Assembly (NCBI GenBank): GCA_031265345.1
Contig: JAISCU010000266.1
Coordinates: forward strand, 1-13,664
Direction of reading: 5' to 3'
DNA from: Bifidobacteriaceae bacterium
GTDB lineage: Bacteria; Actinomycetota; Actinomycetes; Actinomycetales; WQXJ01
DNA length: 13,664 bases
This document shows, in pieces, positions 5,615-13,664 of this stretch (positions are counted from its first letter, which is position 1; every line of letters starts with the position of its first letter). A program made the position numbers and the translations under genes. Under the pieces are notes generated by a model. It saw only the letters and a list, made by a program, of their open reading frames with translations. It did not search any database and had not been told where the DNA came from.

Positions 5615-6882
5615 GAGCCTTGACCGCGTACATCGACAGCGACCGCGTGGGGCGCTTCATTGAGCTCAACACGGGCCGGATCGTGTTCGAAGTGGACGCG
5701 GGCTGGGCCGCGCAGCCGGGTGCGATGGAGTTGTCACTGAGCCTCCCGAAGTCGAAAGCCCTTCATGACGGCACCGCTCCGGTCAACTACCTGGCTGGCC
5801 TGCTGCCGGACGACCCGGCTGTGGTGCGGCGGTGGGCCGCTCGATTCGGAGTGAGGCCTGGCAACCCGATGGCGTTGTTGGAGCACGTCGGGCTGGACAC
5901 AGCCGGTGGAGTCCAACTCAGCCCTGAGGAAGGCCCTCATCTTGACGTTCCGCGGGACTGGACGCCTTTGACGGACCAGGAGATCGGCCGGCACCTGGCG
6001 GAATTGCGGGGCGACCGAACTGAATGGATGTTCTCACGCCAACGACCGCAAAGCTTCTCCCTGGCGGGCGCGCAGAGCAAGTTCGCTCTGACCGACGCCC
6101 ATGGTGGCTGGGCGCTGCCGCTTGGCGGCGAGCCGACCACGCACATACTCAAGCCGGGCGCCTGGGGATTCGCCCGGCAAGGCCTGGCCGAACACCTCAC
6201 CATGCGCGCGGCGCATCACTTGGGCCTTCGGGTCGCGGACACTCGAGTGGCTCGGTTCGCCGACGAGTTGGCTATCGTGGTGACGCGATACGACCGGACC
6301 CGCCTGGGCGAGGTCCGTCGCGTACACCAAGAAGACCTGGCCCAAGCGCTCGGAGTGCCGCCCGATCAGAAGTATCAGAGCGACGGCGGCCCAAGCATGG
6401 CCCGAATCACAGAGCTTCTGCGCGCGAGCCTACGCCCCAGCTTCGCGCAGGCCGCAGTTTGGGAGTTCATGATGCTGTGCGCATTCAACTGGGTGGCGCT
6501 GGCGACGGACGGCCACGCCAAGAACTTCTCAGTGCTGCATTCGGCCCACGGTCCTTCCTTGGCCCCCGGCTACGACATCGCGTCAGCCCTGCCATACCCA
6601 GACCTGGCCGACAAATGGACCGCCCGGCTGGCCATGAGCGTCGGCGGGCACTACCGCGACCGGGATATCGAGGCACGGCACTGGCGACGCGAGGCGACCG
6701 CTGCTCAAATCGACCCGGATGAGTTCGAAGCGCGCCTGCGGCTGCTGGCGGCGGGATTACCGGCAGTCATCTCCCAGGCCTCGCGTGAGGCCTCCTTGAC
6801 CGGCGCCGACGCGGAGTTTGCGGCGAAACTGGTCGATCTCGCCTCTGAGAGGAGCCGCGCTTTGAGGTCGAGGCTCAAGTAG
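5611..6882 (+). CDS. hipA: HipA-family Ser/Thr kinase toxin
   Basis: GTG 5611 overlaps the antitoxin stop by 4 bp. The product is 423 residues, close to E. coli HipA (440). Residues about 1-105 are the N-terminal HipA-coupling domain; about 145-380 the kinase domain. Visible motifs: SLAGAQSK with Ser150, the conserved autophosphorylated serine; HILKPG with Lys181, the ATP-binding lysine; QKYQSDGGPSMARI; ATDGHAKNFS with catalytic Asp300; and GYDIASALPY with metal-binding Asp322. All key residues are intact, so an active kinase is expected. E. coli HipA phosphorylates glutamyl-tRNA synthetase and causes growth arrest and persistence; the target here is unknown, since relatives hit other tRNA synthetases or proteins. 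The pair may serve in persistence, plasmid- or island-type maintenance, or phage defence. Confidence 0.93.
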   Translation: MRALTAYIDSDRVGRFIELNTGRIVFEVDAGWAAQPGAMELSLSLPKSKALHDGTAPVNYLAGLLPDDPAVVRRWAARFGVRPGNPMALLEHVGLDTAGGVQLSPEEGPHLDVPRDWTPLTDQEIGRHLAELRGDRTEWMFSRQRPQSFSLAGAQSKFALTDAHGGWALPLGGEPTTHILKPGAWGFARQGLAEHLTMRAAHHLGLRVADTRVARFADELAIVVTRYDRTRLGEVRRVHQEDLAQALGVPPDQKYQSDGGPSMARITELLRASLRPSFAQAAVWEFMMLCAFNWVALATDGHAKNFSVLHSAHGPSLAPGYDIASALPYPDLADKWTARLAMSVGGHYRDRDIEARHWRREATAAQIDPDEFEARLRLLAAGLPAVISQASREASLTGADAEFAAKLVDLASERSRALRSRLK

Positions 6883-7002
6883 GCGCCGCCGGCCAGGAAT
6901 GAACTTGGCACAGCTCTAGTTGAAGCCGCTCCGCGGCACCGTGCGGGAGGGGCGGCAAGTAGGCTGGTTCCGGTCTCCCACCAACCGACGCACAACGAAC
7001 GC

Positions 7003-9510
7003 ATGAAGGACGCCATGACCGCGCTGAGCCAACCCAGCCAGACCGACCGGACCGACGCCGCCACAGACACAGCGGTGGACACAGTCGAGCACGCCGCCGC
7101 CACTCCTGACGCCAAACAACCGTGGCGGGAACTGGGCCTCAAACAGGACGAGTACCAGCGCATCCGCGAGATCCTGGGCCGCCGCCCCACCGGCGCCGAA
7201 CTGGCCATGTATTCGGTCATGTGGTCCGAGCACTGCTCGTACAAGTCATCGAGACTGCACATCCAGCGCCAGTTCGCGGCCAAGACCACCGAGCAGATGC
7301 GCGAGCGCCTGATGGTCGGGATCGGCGAGAACGCGGGCGTGGTGGACATCGGCGACGGCTGGGCCGTCACCTTCAAGACCGAGTCCCACAACCATCCCTC
7401 GTTCGTCGAGCCGTACCAGGGCGCGGCCACTGGCGTGGGCGGGATAGTCCGCGACATCATGGCGATGGGCGCGAGGCCGGTGGCGGTGATGGACCAGCTA
7501 CGGTTCGGCCGGATCGACCACCCCGACACCGCCCGCGTGGTCCACGGTGTGGTCGGCGGGATCGGCGGCTATGGCAACTGCCTGGGCCTGCCCAACATTG
7601 GCGGCGAAACCGTCTTCGACTCCTCCTATCAAGGCAATCCGCTGGTCAATGCCACCTGCGTGGGCGTGCTCCGGCATGAGGACCTGCACCTGGCGAACGC
7701 CAGCGGGGTCGGCAACCTGGTGGTCATGTTCGGGGCGCGCACCGGCGGCGACGGCATTGGCGGCGCGTCGGTCCTGGCCAGCGAGACCTTCGAGGCAGAC
7801 GGCCCGTCCAAGCGACCATCGGTGCAGGTGGGCGACCCGTTCCAGGAGAAGGTTCTGATCGAATGCTGCCTCGAGCTCTTCCGCGCCGGCGTGGTCGAGG
7901 GCATCTCCGATTTCGGCGCCGCCGGCCTCAGCTGCGCCACCTCCGAACTGGCCGCGGCCGGCGAGGGCGGCATGCGGGTCGATCTGGACAAAGTCCTCCT
8001 GCGCGACCCGACCCTCACGCCCGAAGAAATCCTCATGTCCGAATCCCAAGAGCGCATGATGGCCGTGGTCAGCCCCGACAACTGGGCCGCCTTCGAGGAA
8101 GTGGCGCGCAAATGGGACGTCGAATACTCGCCGGTGGGCGTGGTGACGGGCACCGGCCGCCTCCAGATCGACTATCGCGGCCAGCGGGTCGTGGACGTCG
8201 ATCCCAAGACCGTGGCCCACGACGCCCCCCTCTACGACCGCCCACACACCCGTCCCGCCTGGCAGGACGCCCTCCAAGCCGACACCCCCGAGGCGTTGCC
8301 CAGGCCGACCACGCCGGACGCCTTGGCTGAGACGGTGCTTGGGCTCACGGCATCGCCCAACCTCTGCTCGCGGGAGTGGATAACCGACCAGTACGACCGT
8401 TTTGTCCAAGGGAACACGGCTCTTTCTATGCCCGATGACGCCGGGGTGGTTCGCGTCGACGAGGCCAGCGGGCTCGGGGTCGCGTTGGCAACCGACGGCA
8501 ACGGGCGCTACACCAAGCTCGACCCCCGGACGGGCGCCCAACAAGCGCTGGCCGAGGCGTACCGGAACGTCGCCACCGTTGGCGCCGAACCGCTGGCCGT
8601 CAGCGACTGCCTGAACTTCGGGTCGCCGGAATCGCCCTCCTCGATGTGGCAGCTGGTGACCGCGATGGAGGGCCTGGCGGACGCCTGCTTGGACCTCGGC
8701 GTGCCTGTGACCGGCGGAAACGTGTCGCTGTACAACGAGACCGGCGAACCTGGCCGGATCGATTCGGCGATCCACCCGACACCCGTTGTCGGCGTGCTGG
8801 GGGTGCTGGATTCGGTTTCGCGGGCGACTTGTTCGGGCTGGCGGACCGGTGGGCTGGCGGTCTACCTGCTCGGCTCGACCTTCGTCGAACTGGGCGGCTC
8901 GGCCTGGGCCGATGTGGTGCATGGGCATCTGGGAGGATTGCCGCCACGCGTGGACCTGTCCGCCGAGCGGCGCTTGGCCTCGGTGTTGATTGGGGCTTCG
9001 CGCTTGGGGCTGGCGCGCGCGGCGCATGACTTGTCAGATGGCGGCCTGGCCACCGGACTGGTCGAGGCCTGCCTGCGCTATGGGATCGGCGCCCGCATCC
9101 GGCTCGACCAGCTACTGGCCCGCGATGGGCTGACGGCGTTCGAGGCGTTGTTCTCGGAGTCGCAGGCGCGCGCTCTGGTGGCGGTGTCGCCTGAGTCCGC
9201 TGGCGAACTGGTTCGGCTGGCCGACGAGGCGGGCTGCCCGATTCTGCTTCTGGGCGAGACCGGCAGCGGCGAGGCGGGCGGCTCCGGGATTGGCGATGCT
9301 GAACCAGGCGACGATGGCGGGAGCAGTGGCGGGGAGCCGGGCGGTAATGGGGATGGCGGTGACGTGGGCGGCTGGGACGGCGGCATCGTCCAAGGTGGTC
9401 GCAGTGGGGACCAGACCCTGGCGGTGAGATGGGCGGACGGGGGCTTCCGGCTGCCGCTGCGCGAACTCAGGGCAGCATCCAAGGCGACCCTGCCGCGCCA
9501 CTTCGGCTGA
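7003..9510 (+). CDS. purL: Phosphoribosylformylglycinamidine synthase II (PurL, small type)
   Basis: This is the ATP-dependent synthase subunit that turns FGAR into FGAM, using ammonia from PurQ with PurS as bridge; cytosolic, step 4 of purine synthesis. Motifs include [20 protein letters not shown] at the start, [14 protein letters not shown] (70-83), the active-site [21 protein letters not shown] (about 127-147), the second-half [23 protein letters not shown] and [12 protein letters not shown], and the family-type end [14 protein letters not shown]. Length is 835 residues against roughly 740-770 usual; the excess is a Gly/Asp-rich insert of about 50 residues (about 753-805) before the last strand, plus a slightly long N-terminus. 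ATG 7015 is an alternative start with GAAGGA 4 nt upstream; ATG 7003 has no clear ribosome site. purQ and purS are not in the window. The 120-bp gap before it shows only a small GCCGC-tcc-GCGGC hairpin and no convincing promoter. Confidence 0.96.
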   Translation: MKDAMTALSQPSQTDRTDAATDTAVDTVEHAAATPDAKQPWRELGLKQDEYQRIREILGRRPTGAELAMYSVMWSEHCSYKSSRLHIQRQFAAKTTEQMRERLMVGIGENAGVVDIGDGWAVTFKTESHNHPSFVEPYQGAATGVGGIVRDIMAMGARPVAVMDQLRFGRIDHPDTARVVHGVVGGIGGYGNCLGLPNIGGETVFDSSYQGNPLVNATCVGVLRHEDLHLANASGVGNLVVMFGARTGGDGIGGASVLASETFEADGPSKRPSVQVGDPFQEKVLIECCLELFRAGVVEGISDFGAAGLSCATSELAAAGEGGMRVDLDKVLLRDPTLTPEEILMSESQERMMAVVSPDNWAAFEEVARKWDVEYSPVGVVTGTGRLQIDYRGQRVVDVDPKTVAHDAPLYDRPHTRPAWQDALQADTPEALPRPTTPDALAETVLGLTASPNLCSREWITDQYDRFVQGNTALSMPDDAGVVRVDEASGLGVALATDGNGRYTKLDPRTGAQQALAEAYRNVATVGAEPLAVSDCLNFGSPESPSSMWQLVTAMEGLADACLDLGVPVTGGNVSLYNETGEPGRIDSAIHPTPVVGVLGVLDSVSRATCSGWRTGGLAVYLLGSTFVELGGSAWADVVHGHLGGLPPRVDLSAERRLASVLIGASRLGLARAAHDLSDGGLATGLVEACLRYGIGARIRLDQLLARDGLTAFEALFSESQARALVAVSPESAGELVRLADEAGCPILLLGETGSGEAGGSGIGDAEPGDDGGSSGGEPGGNGDGGDVGGWDGGIVQGGRSGDQTLAVRWADGGFRLPLRELRAASKATLPRHFG

Positions 9511-12364
9511 CCCGGCGGGGGCGGCGAACCAGGTCCCTCTCCGAGAACACGGCGCGGGCGGCGGTGGCGCGGCCCAGTTCCTCATACGTAGAGCCCAGGG
9601 CCGTCAACGCGCTGGCCAACCCCTCGCCATGACGGCCCGGCTCGGATTCGTGCAGCCGCCGGTAAATCCGAACCGCCTCAGCGAAATGAGGCTCGGCCTT
9701 GGCGATCCGATTGCGGTCGAACAGCACCGAGCCCAAACCGATCAGCGACATGGCCAGCGACTCCTGGTACGACTCGTCGGTCTTGGACGCCTGCCGGGCC
9801 AGGTCGACCATCGCGCGCAGCGCTGACTCCTCCTTTTCGGGCCGACGGAGATGACCGTACAGATGGGCCAGGTCGTCGTGGATCGAGATGAGGTCGTCGC
9901 GGTATTCCGTGGGATCGTTCTTGGCCAACTTGGCGAACGCCGCAGCCGCGTTCGAATACGCCACCTCGGCTTCGCGCCACTGGTCCTGGCGGTGGTAGGC
10001 GTCACCCAACGCCGCCAATCCCCTGGCCCAGTCGGGACGGAACGTTGGATCGGCCTTGGCCGCTGCTGCGTACATTTGTACGCTCTCATCCAATGCTTCG
10101 AGCGCCTCTTCATCGCGGTCTTGGTCACGGAAGAACGCCCCCAAACCATCCAGGAGCCGCCCCAGATTCGCCTTCGCCTGCGCGGCGTCCTGAGCGCCGT
10201 CGGCCTCGGCCCGGTAAAGGTCCTCCGCCTCGCGGTACGCGGACTCGGCCTGGTCGGGTTTCCCCGCCCGGGCCCGAGCGTGACCAAGCGCGAACGCGAT
10301 CACCGCCAAGTCCCCCGAATGCTCCGACCGGCCCGCGGCGACCAGGTTACGGTACAAAAGGGCCGCTTCCTCGAGAGCCTCCTCGGTTTCCCCCAGACGG
10401 CCCGCTCCGCCGTAGGACACAGCCAATATGGTTAGGGCCTCGGCGAGGCTTGGGCACAGCGTGTCGGCGTTTACCGGGTGCCGCGCCTTCAGCACTCCGA
10501 CGGCTTCCTTCAGCTTCTCGATCCCATCCTCGGTCCGGTTCTCGATCCCGTCGAAGCCCAAGTAGAGCTGTCCCAGTTGGGACAAAGCCTCCGCGAGGTC
10601 ATGGCCATATTCCGCGGCGTCCGCCGCGGCCAGCTTCCGATATTCCTCGACCGCTTCTGTCGCAGGGGCCAGCGCCTCTTCGGGGCGTTCCAGCCGCGTG
10701 CGCATCGCAGCTATCGCGGCCAACGTCTCCGCCAACCGCAGTTCATGGACACCCGGTTCGATCCGGGCCATGGCTCGGATCGTGTTGGCCGATTCCTCCC
10801 AGTCGACCTCCAACTCACGCCACGCCCCCCGCTCCTCGTTCAGCGAGCGCCTGGTCTCCAAGGCATGCAACTTCAAGGGGCCATACGTTTCGGGATGGTC
10901 CTGGGCCAGAGGGCTCAGGCGCTCGATGGCTGCTGAAATATCCGCCAATGCCTCGTCGGGTTGCCCCACGGCGAGCCACAGGCTCGCTGCGGCCACCAGC
11001 CAAGTCGGCCCCGCGACGTCACCGTGCGCGTCCAGCTTTCCCGTCTCGGCGTCCGCGCGGAATCCGCGCAGACGGGCTTCGGCTTGGTCGATGTCTCGCG
11101 AAGCCACGGAGACCACAACCCGCGCCATCATGGCAGCGACCACCGTCGTCTCCGCCAACACGCCCGGCTCGAAGTTACAGACTGCCTGGTAGACGGCGTC
11201 AGCCTCGTCCCGACGTTGGCGTCCTTCCAGCAACCGGCCCAATCGCATGTGGGCCTGCGCCCCGAGATTGTTCCGCTTCTCGATCCCCGCCGCGCGCGTG
11301 AGAGCTTCCTCCTGCCCTTTGGCCGCGCGGGCGCTCGGCTCAAGCGCCCGCAGCAAGTCGGCCCGCGTCAACCATTGCCGGACCGCTGATTGCAAGCGAT
11401 CCCGTGCCTGCTCCGGCCGGTCCAGTCCTGGCTGGTCGCCTCCTGGCTGGTCGGGTTCGACTTCTTCGGCTGGCGCCTGTTCGGCCGTTTCCAGTTCGGC
11501 TTCGGCTTGTTCGACCTCCGCATCGAGTTCGGCGGGATCGAGCTCGTCCACCGCCCCTTCCATATCGCCTCGCTGGAAACGTCGGCACGCCCGCAACTGG
11601 CGGGCGGTGATCTGCCTGTCCGGCGCCATGGCCTCCGAGATCAGTGCGGCCAAGTCCGCGAAATCGTCCTCGGCGTGGACGATCTCGCCAATCAGGTCCT
11701 CGTATTCGTCGTTGGCCCGCGCGAGTTCCTCGTCGTCTTCCTGGCCACCCAGTTCCTCCAGCGCCTCGATTTCTCCTTCCAATTGGTCCAGTTGGGACCC
11801 CAGGCTCCCCAAGTTCTGGAAACTGTCGTAGGAACGAACCTCGGACAACTCCGCCAGCGGCACGGTGCCTGCGACCAAATGGTCATCCATGATGTCCAGG
11901 CCCAACGGGCTGGCCCAAGCGCTCAATTGGTGGGCGAGCCAGAACTCCAGATCCCCCAGGGTGCACCACGGGCTCCAGCGGTGGTGCGGGTCGGCCTCGA
12001 TGCTTTCGCGGAGCTCTGTCAGTCCGTCGGTCGCCTCCTCGTCCGGCCAGAGATCCTTGAACCAGGCGCTGACCATTGGGTCGTGGTCGGTGGAGGCGTC
12101 GGAAGCCGAGCGAGCGGCATCGTACTCATGTTTGGCTTGCTGAGTCAGTTCCTTGGCGAACAGGAACAGCCAGAACTCCTTTGTCCCGGTGCCTCCGTCC
12201 TCGTCGTCGGCGGCTGGCGGCTCGCTGCCGGGTTGGCCGGTTATGGTCAGCTCGACGTCCTGGTCGAGGTAGGCCTTGCGCAACTGGTCAAAGAAAGGCT
12301 CAAGGCTGGCCAGGTCATTCGCTAATTCGTCAGTGTGGCCCAAACGCAGGGTGATTTTCTCCAC
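9467..12364 (-). CDS. Large TPR-repeat protein, unknown function
   Basis: GTG at 12364 is preceded by GAGGAAGG 10 nt upstream (12375-12382 on +). The product is 965 residues with no signal peptide or membrane helix, so probably cytosolic. Residues about 1-45 and 62-180 form an unassigned N-terminal region containing a Trp-rich patch ([34 protein letters not shown]). An acidic coiled-coil-like stretch (about 190-300) and a Gln/Asp/Pro linker (about 300-320) follow. From about 330 to 950 there are many tetratricopeptide-like helix pairs, for example [47 protein letters not shown] and [19 protein letters not shown]. TPRs bind proteins; no enzyme domain is visible, so a scaffold, sensor or adaptor role is a guess. 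Its last 44 bp overlap the end of purL in convergent orientation. A 111-bp gap separates it from the nuclease-fold gene upstream on the same strand. Confidence 0.9.
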   Translation of the reverse strand: MEKITLRLGHTDELANDLASLEPFFDQLRKAYLDQDVELTITGQPGSEPPAADDEDGGTGTKEFWLFLFAKELTQQAKHEYDAARSASDASTDHDPMVSAWFKDLWPDEEATDGLTELRESIEADPHHRWSPWCTLGDLEFWLAHQLSAWASPLGLDIMDDHLVAGTVPLAELSEVRSYDSFQNLGSLGSQLDQLEGEIEALEELGGQEDDEELARANDEYEDLIGEIVHAEDDFADLAALISEAMAPDRQITARQLRACRRFQRGDMEGAVDELDPAELDAEVEQAEAELETAEQAPAEEVEPDQPGGDQPGLDRPEQARDRLQSAVRQWLTRADLLRALEPSARAAKGQEEALTRAAGIEKRNNLGAQAHMRLGRLLEGRQRRDEADAVYQAVCNFEPGVLAETTVVAAMMARVVVSVASRDIDQAEARLRGFRADAETGKLDAHGDVAGPTWLVAAASLWLAVGQPDEALADISAAIERLSPLAQDHPETYGPLKLHALETRRSLNEERGAWRELEVDWEESANTIRAMARIEPGVHELRLAETLAAIAAMRTRLERPEEALAPATEAVEEYRKLAAADAAEYGHDLAEALSQLGQLYLGFDGIENRTEDGIEKLKEAVGVLKARHPVNADTLCPSLAEALTILAVSYGGAGRLGETEEALEEAALLYRNLVAAGRSEHSGDLAVIAFALGHARARAGKPDQAESAYREAEDLYRAEADGAQDAAQAKANLGRLLDGLGAFFRDQDRDEEALEALDESVQMYAAAAKADPTFRPDWARGLAALGDAYHRQDQWREAEVAYSNAAAAFAKLAKNDPTEYRDDLISIHDDLAHLYGHLRRPEKEESALRAMVDLARQASKTDESYQESLAMSLIGLGSVLFDRNRIAKAEPHFAEAVRIYRRLHESEPGRHGEGLASALTALGSTYEELGRATAARAVFSERDLVRRPRRVSRSGAAGSPWMLP

Positions 12365-12475
12365 GGGCGTGACACCTTCCTCTTTTGGTCAACGGGTCGA
12401 GCCGAACCTACCCTGAATGGCCGCCCGATCCTAGCTCCGGCGCGGGCCGCGTCCCTATCCAGTGCAATGCCTCGG

Positions 12476-13402
12476 TCAGTCCACATAGAAGGCGACCTCG
12501 GCCACCACTTGCTCCAGGCGTTCGGTCAGGTCGCGCCAGGTGAACCGCAGCACCTTGTACCCCGCGCGGGTGAGACGCCGGTCCCGCTCGCGGTCCTTCT
12601 CGAAGGCACCTCGACCGCCGTGGGTGGAGAAGCCGTCAATCTCGATGACCAGCTTCGCCTTCTTGAACAGGAGATCGACGTTCATCACGGGGCCGTCCGG
12701 CAGGCGCACGGTGGCGTTGGGCTCCCATCCCCTTATGCCCTTTCGACGTAATTCGTTGTGCAGGAGCATCTCCGATTCGGCCGCCGCCCCCGACGCGTGA
12801 TACCTGATGTACGTGGTCAGACGCTTGGACCCGCGCTGGCCCTTGAGGGTCTCGACGCTCGCCTCGAAGTCTGCCGGGATCTGGTCCCTGGTGATGAGCC
12901 ACGCGAACAGGCTGTCGGCCGAACGTTGATCCAGCATGCGCAACGAATCGACGATCGCCCACCGGGCCGACTGCACCTTGACTCCGCGCCAATCTTCCGC
13001 CTGGGTGTTGACCGCGGAGGTCCTGACGAGCTTCAGGTTGTGTGCGGATCGCCGGTTCCGAGTTGAGGCCGCAACGATCACGCCCATCCTCGCCACGGGC
13101 GCCTGCGGCACCCAGAACTGGAGCGCACTCGGCCCCCACACCACCGCTCCGGGCCAGGTCAGTTCCATTGCCCAGGCGCCCTGCTCAATCCCAATGGGTG
13201 TTCCTGCAAGGGCCAGTCCGCGACCGGCCACCGGGAGCCATAGCCCTGAACCCAGTCGATAAGCGGCCTGACCACGGCTCAGACCGCACTGGATCGCCTG
13301 AGCCCGCGTGAACACCCCTGCCTGACTACGCGCTGGAGGCGGCAACCACTTGTCAATCGCCAGGTTTCCGTATCGCCTTTTCGGCTTCTCAGTTTGTGGC
13401 AC
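12476..13402 (-). CDS. AbiEi-like winged-helix plus DUF559 (Vsr-like nuclease fold) protein
   Basis: Start taken as GTG 13402, giving 308 residues. The frame stays open to 13663, but that extension is Arg/Pro/Ser-rich with no family likeness and crosses an inverted repeat; GTG 13315 is a shorter option. Residues about 15-65 (VFTRAQAIQCGLSRGQAAYRLGSGLWLPVAGRG, abridged here) match the winged-helix N-terminus seen in AbiEi-type antitoxins and many actinobacterial regulators. Residues about 205-300 match DUF559: E209/E211, NVDLLF (D243), LVIEIDGFSTH (E254, D256), FEKDRERDRRLTRAGY and VLRFTWRDL, a PD-(D/E)xK/Vsr-like fold. Such proteins are common and poorly characterised in actinobacteria; roles proposed are DNA binding with nicking, or toxin-antitoxin regulation. 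No AbiEii-like partner is visible. Nuclease activity is not shown by sequence alone. Confidence 0.85.
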   Translation of the reverse strand: MPQTEKPKRRYGNLAIDKWLPPPARSQAGVFTRAQAIQCGLSRGQAAYRLGSGLWLPVAGRGLALAGTPIGIEQGAWAMELTWPGAVVWGPSALQFWVPQAPVARMGVIVAASTRNRRSAHNLKLVRTSAVNTQAEDWRGVKVQSARWAIVDSLRMLDQRSADSLFAWLITRDQIPADFEASVETLKGQRGSKRLTTYIRYHASGAAAESEMLLHNELRRKGIRGWEPNATVRLPDGPVMNVDLLFKKAKLVIEIDGFSTHGGRGAFEKDRERDRRLTRAGYKVLRFTWRDLTERLEQVVAEVAFYVD

Positions 13403-13452
13403 GTTCCTAGCGTGCGCCTCTTCAGCGCCGAATGGGAGGCTTCTTCCTAAGT

Positions 13453-13480
13453 CTGTGGATAACTTCTCGCTCGTCCACAG
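13453..13480. promoter_or_regulatory. DnaA-box-like inverted repeat upstream of the DUF559 gene
   Basis: CTGTGGA (13453-13459) and TCCACAG (13474-13480) are exact reverse complements 14 bp apart. The left side contains TGTGGATAA (13454-13462), the reverse complement of the consensus DnaA box TTATCCACA. The right side, TCGTCCACA (13471-13479), is one base from the actinobacterial TTGTCCACA form. The site is 51 bp upstream of the chosen start. It could be a DnaA site, an operator for the winged-helix protein, or part of a transcript hairpin. Confidence 0.4.
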
Positions 13481-13516
13481 GGCGGATCGGCGGCCACGAC
13501 CTTGTCGCCGCTGGGC

Positions 13517-13577
13517 CGGTGCCGGAATACCTGCAGATTGTGACACTCGGCACCGACTGCAACGCCTGGCAGGTATT
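13517..13577. repeat. Two interleaved inverted repeats
   Basis: CGGTGCCG (13517-13524) pairs with CGGCACCG (13548-13555), and AATACCTGC (13526-13534) pairs with GCAGGTATT (13569-13577). The second pair starts inside the loop of the first, so both could form together only as a pseudoknot. GC-rich arms of 8 bp can arise by chance; the 9-bp A/T-containing pair is less expected. No gene is supported between 13403 and the window end. Confidence 0.35.
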
Positions 13578-13664
13578 GTCCCCCGCGTTCCTCGGCGACT
13601 GCCACGGATCGCAGGTTTCCGCAACGGAGCCGTTCTCGGCGGAACGCTCTGACCTGCGACCATG

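Noticed and set aside
7498..9027. 509-codon - strand ORF opposite purL
   Set aside because: Shadow of a conserved housekeeping gene; His/Gly/Val-rich with no domain.
10045..11301. 418-codon + strand ORF opposite the TPR gene
   Set aside because: Arg/Pro/Ser-rich shadow; the - strand frame shows regular TPR helix pairs.
13453..13480. Replication origin
   Set aside because: Only two DnaA-box-like sites, no AT-rich unwinding region, and no dnaA, dnaN or rpmH in view.
13350..13652. 100-codon + strand ORF near the window end
   Set aside because: Overlaps the nuclease-fold gene start, no ribosome site, no recognisable pattern.
13403..13663. N-terminal extension of the DUF559 gene to the window end
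   Set aside because: Composition is Arg/Pro/Ser-rich and unlike the family; it spans the inverted repeats and lies before the normal winged-helix start.

Overview
The window is GC-rich, uses GTG as well as ATG starts, packs genes with 4-bp ATGA/GTGA overlaps, and carries a mycosin-type subtilase next to WXG-like proteins. Together these point to an actinobacterium (Actinomycetota). Genus cannot be fixed from the sequence alone.

Region 1 (2-4813, + strand) looks like the distal end of a type VII (ESX) secretion locus. It starts with the 3' part of a membrane-anchored mycosin protease. Two proteins of parallel design follow (helical head, then Gly/Pro-rich low-complexity body), at 886-2442 and 2585-3616. 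Next come a 251-residue WXG-like protein with hydrophobic segments (3613-4368) and a small charged helical protein (4430-4813). A 21-codon micro-ORF (4368-4433) sits exactly between the last two, overlapping both. Spacing and overlaps suggest one operon; the products are best read as ESX substrates, partners or chaperones, but none is a family member I can name.

Region 2 (4814-5353, about 540 bp) has no credible gene. It holds a degenerate repeat array whose units are mostly spaced in multiples of about 10 bp, a nested hairpin, and a perfect 25-bp-arm inverted repeat around one central base.

Region 3 (5322-6882, + strand) is a compact HipBA-like toxin-antitoxin pair: a Cro/C1-type HTH protein and a HipA-family kinase with Ser150 and Lys181 at the same numbers as in E. 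coli HipA. Two 18-bp inverted repeats overlap just upstream, as expected for autoregulation.

Region 4 (7003-9510, + strand) is purL, the small-type FGAM synthase of purine synthesis, with an unusual Gly/Asp-rich insert near its C-terminus.

Region 5 (9467-13402, - strand) holds a 965-residue TPR-repeat protein, convergent with and overlapping the 3' end of purL, and behind it a 308-residue protein with an AbiEi-like winged-helix N-terminus and a DUF559/Vsr-like nuclease-fold C-terminus. The last 260 bp are non-coding on my reading and contain a DnaA-box-like inverted repeat and two interleaved inverted repeats.

The parts most likely to be new are the ESX-linked cassette with its micro-ORF junction, the phased repeat array and perfect palindrome behind it, the purL insert, and the TPR protein with its unassigned N-terminal domain.
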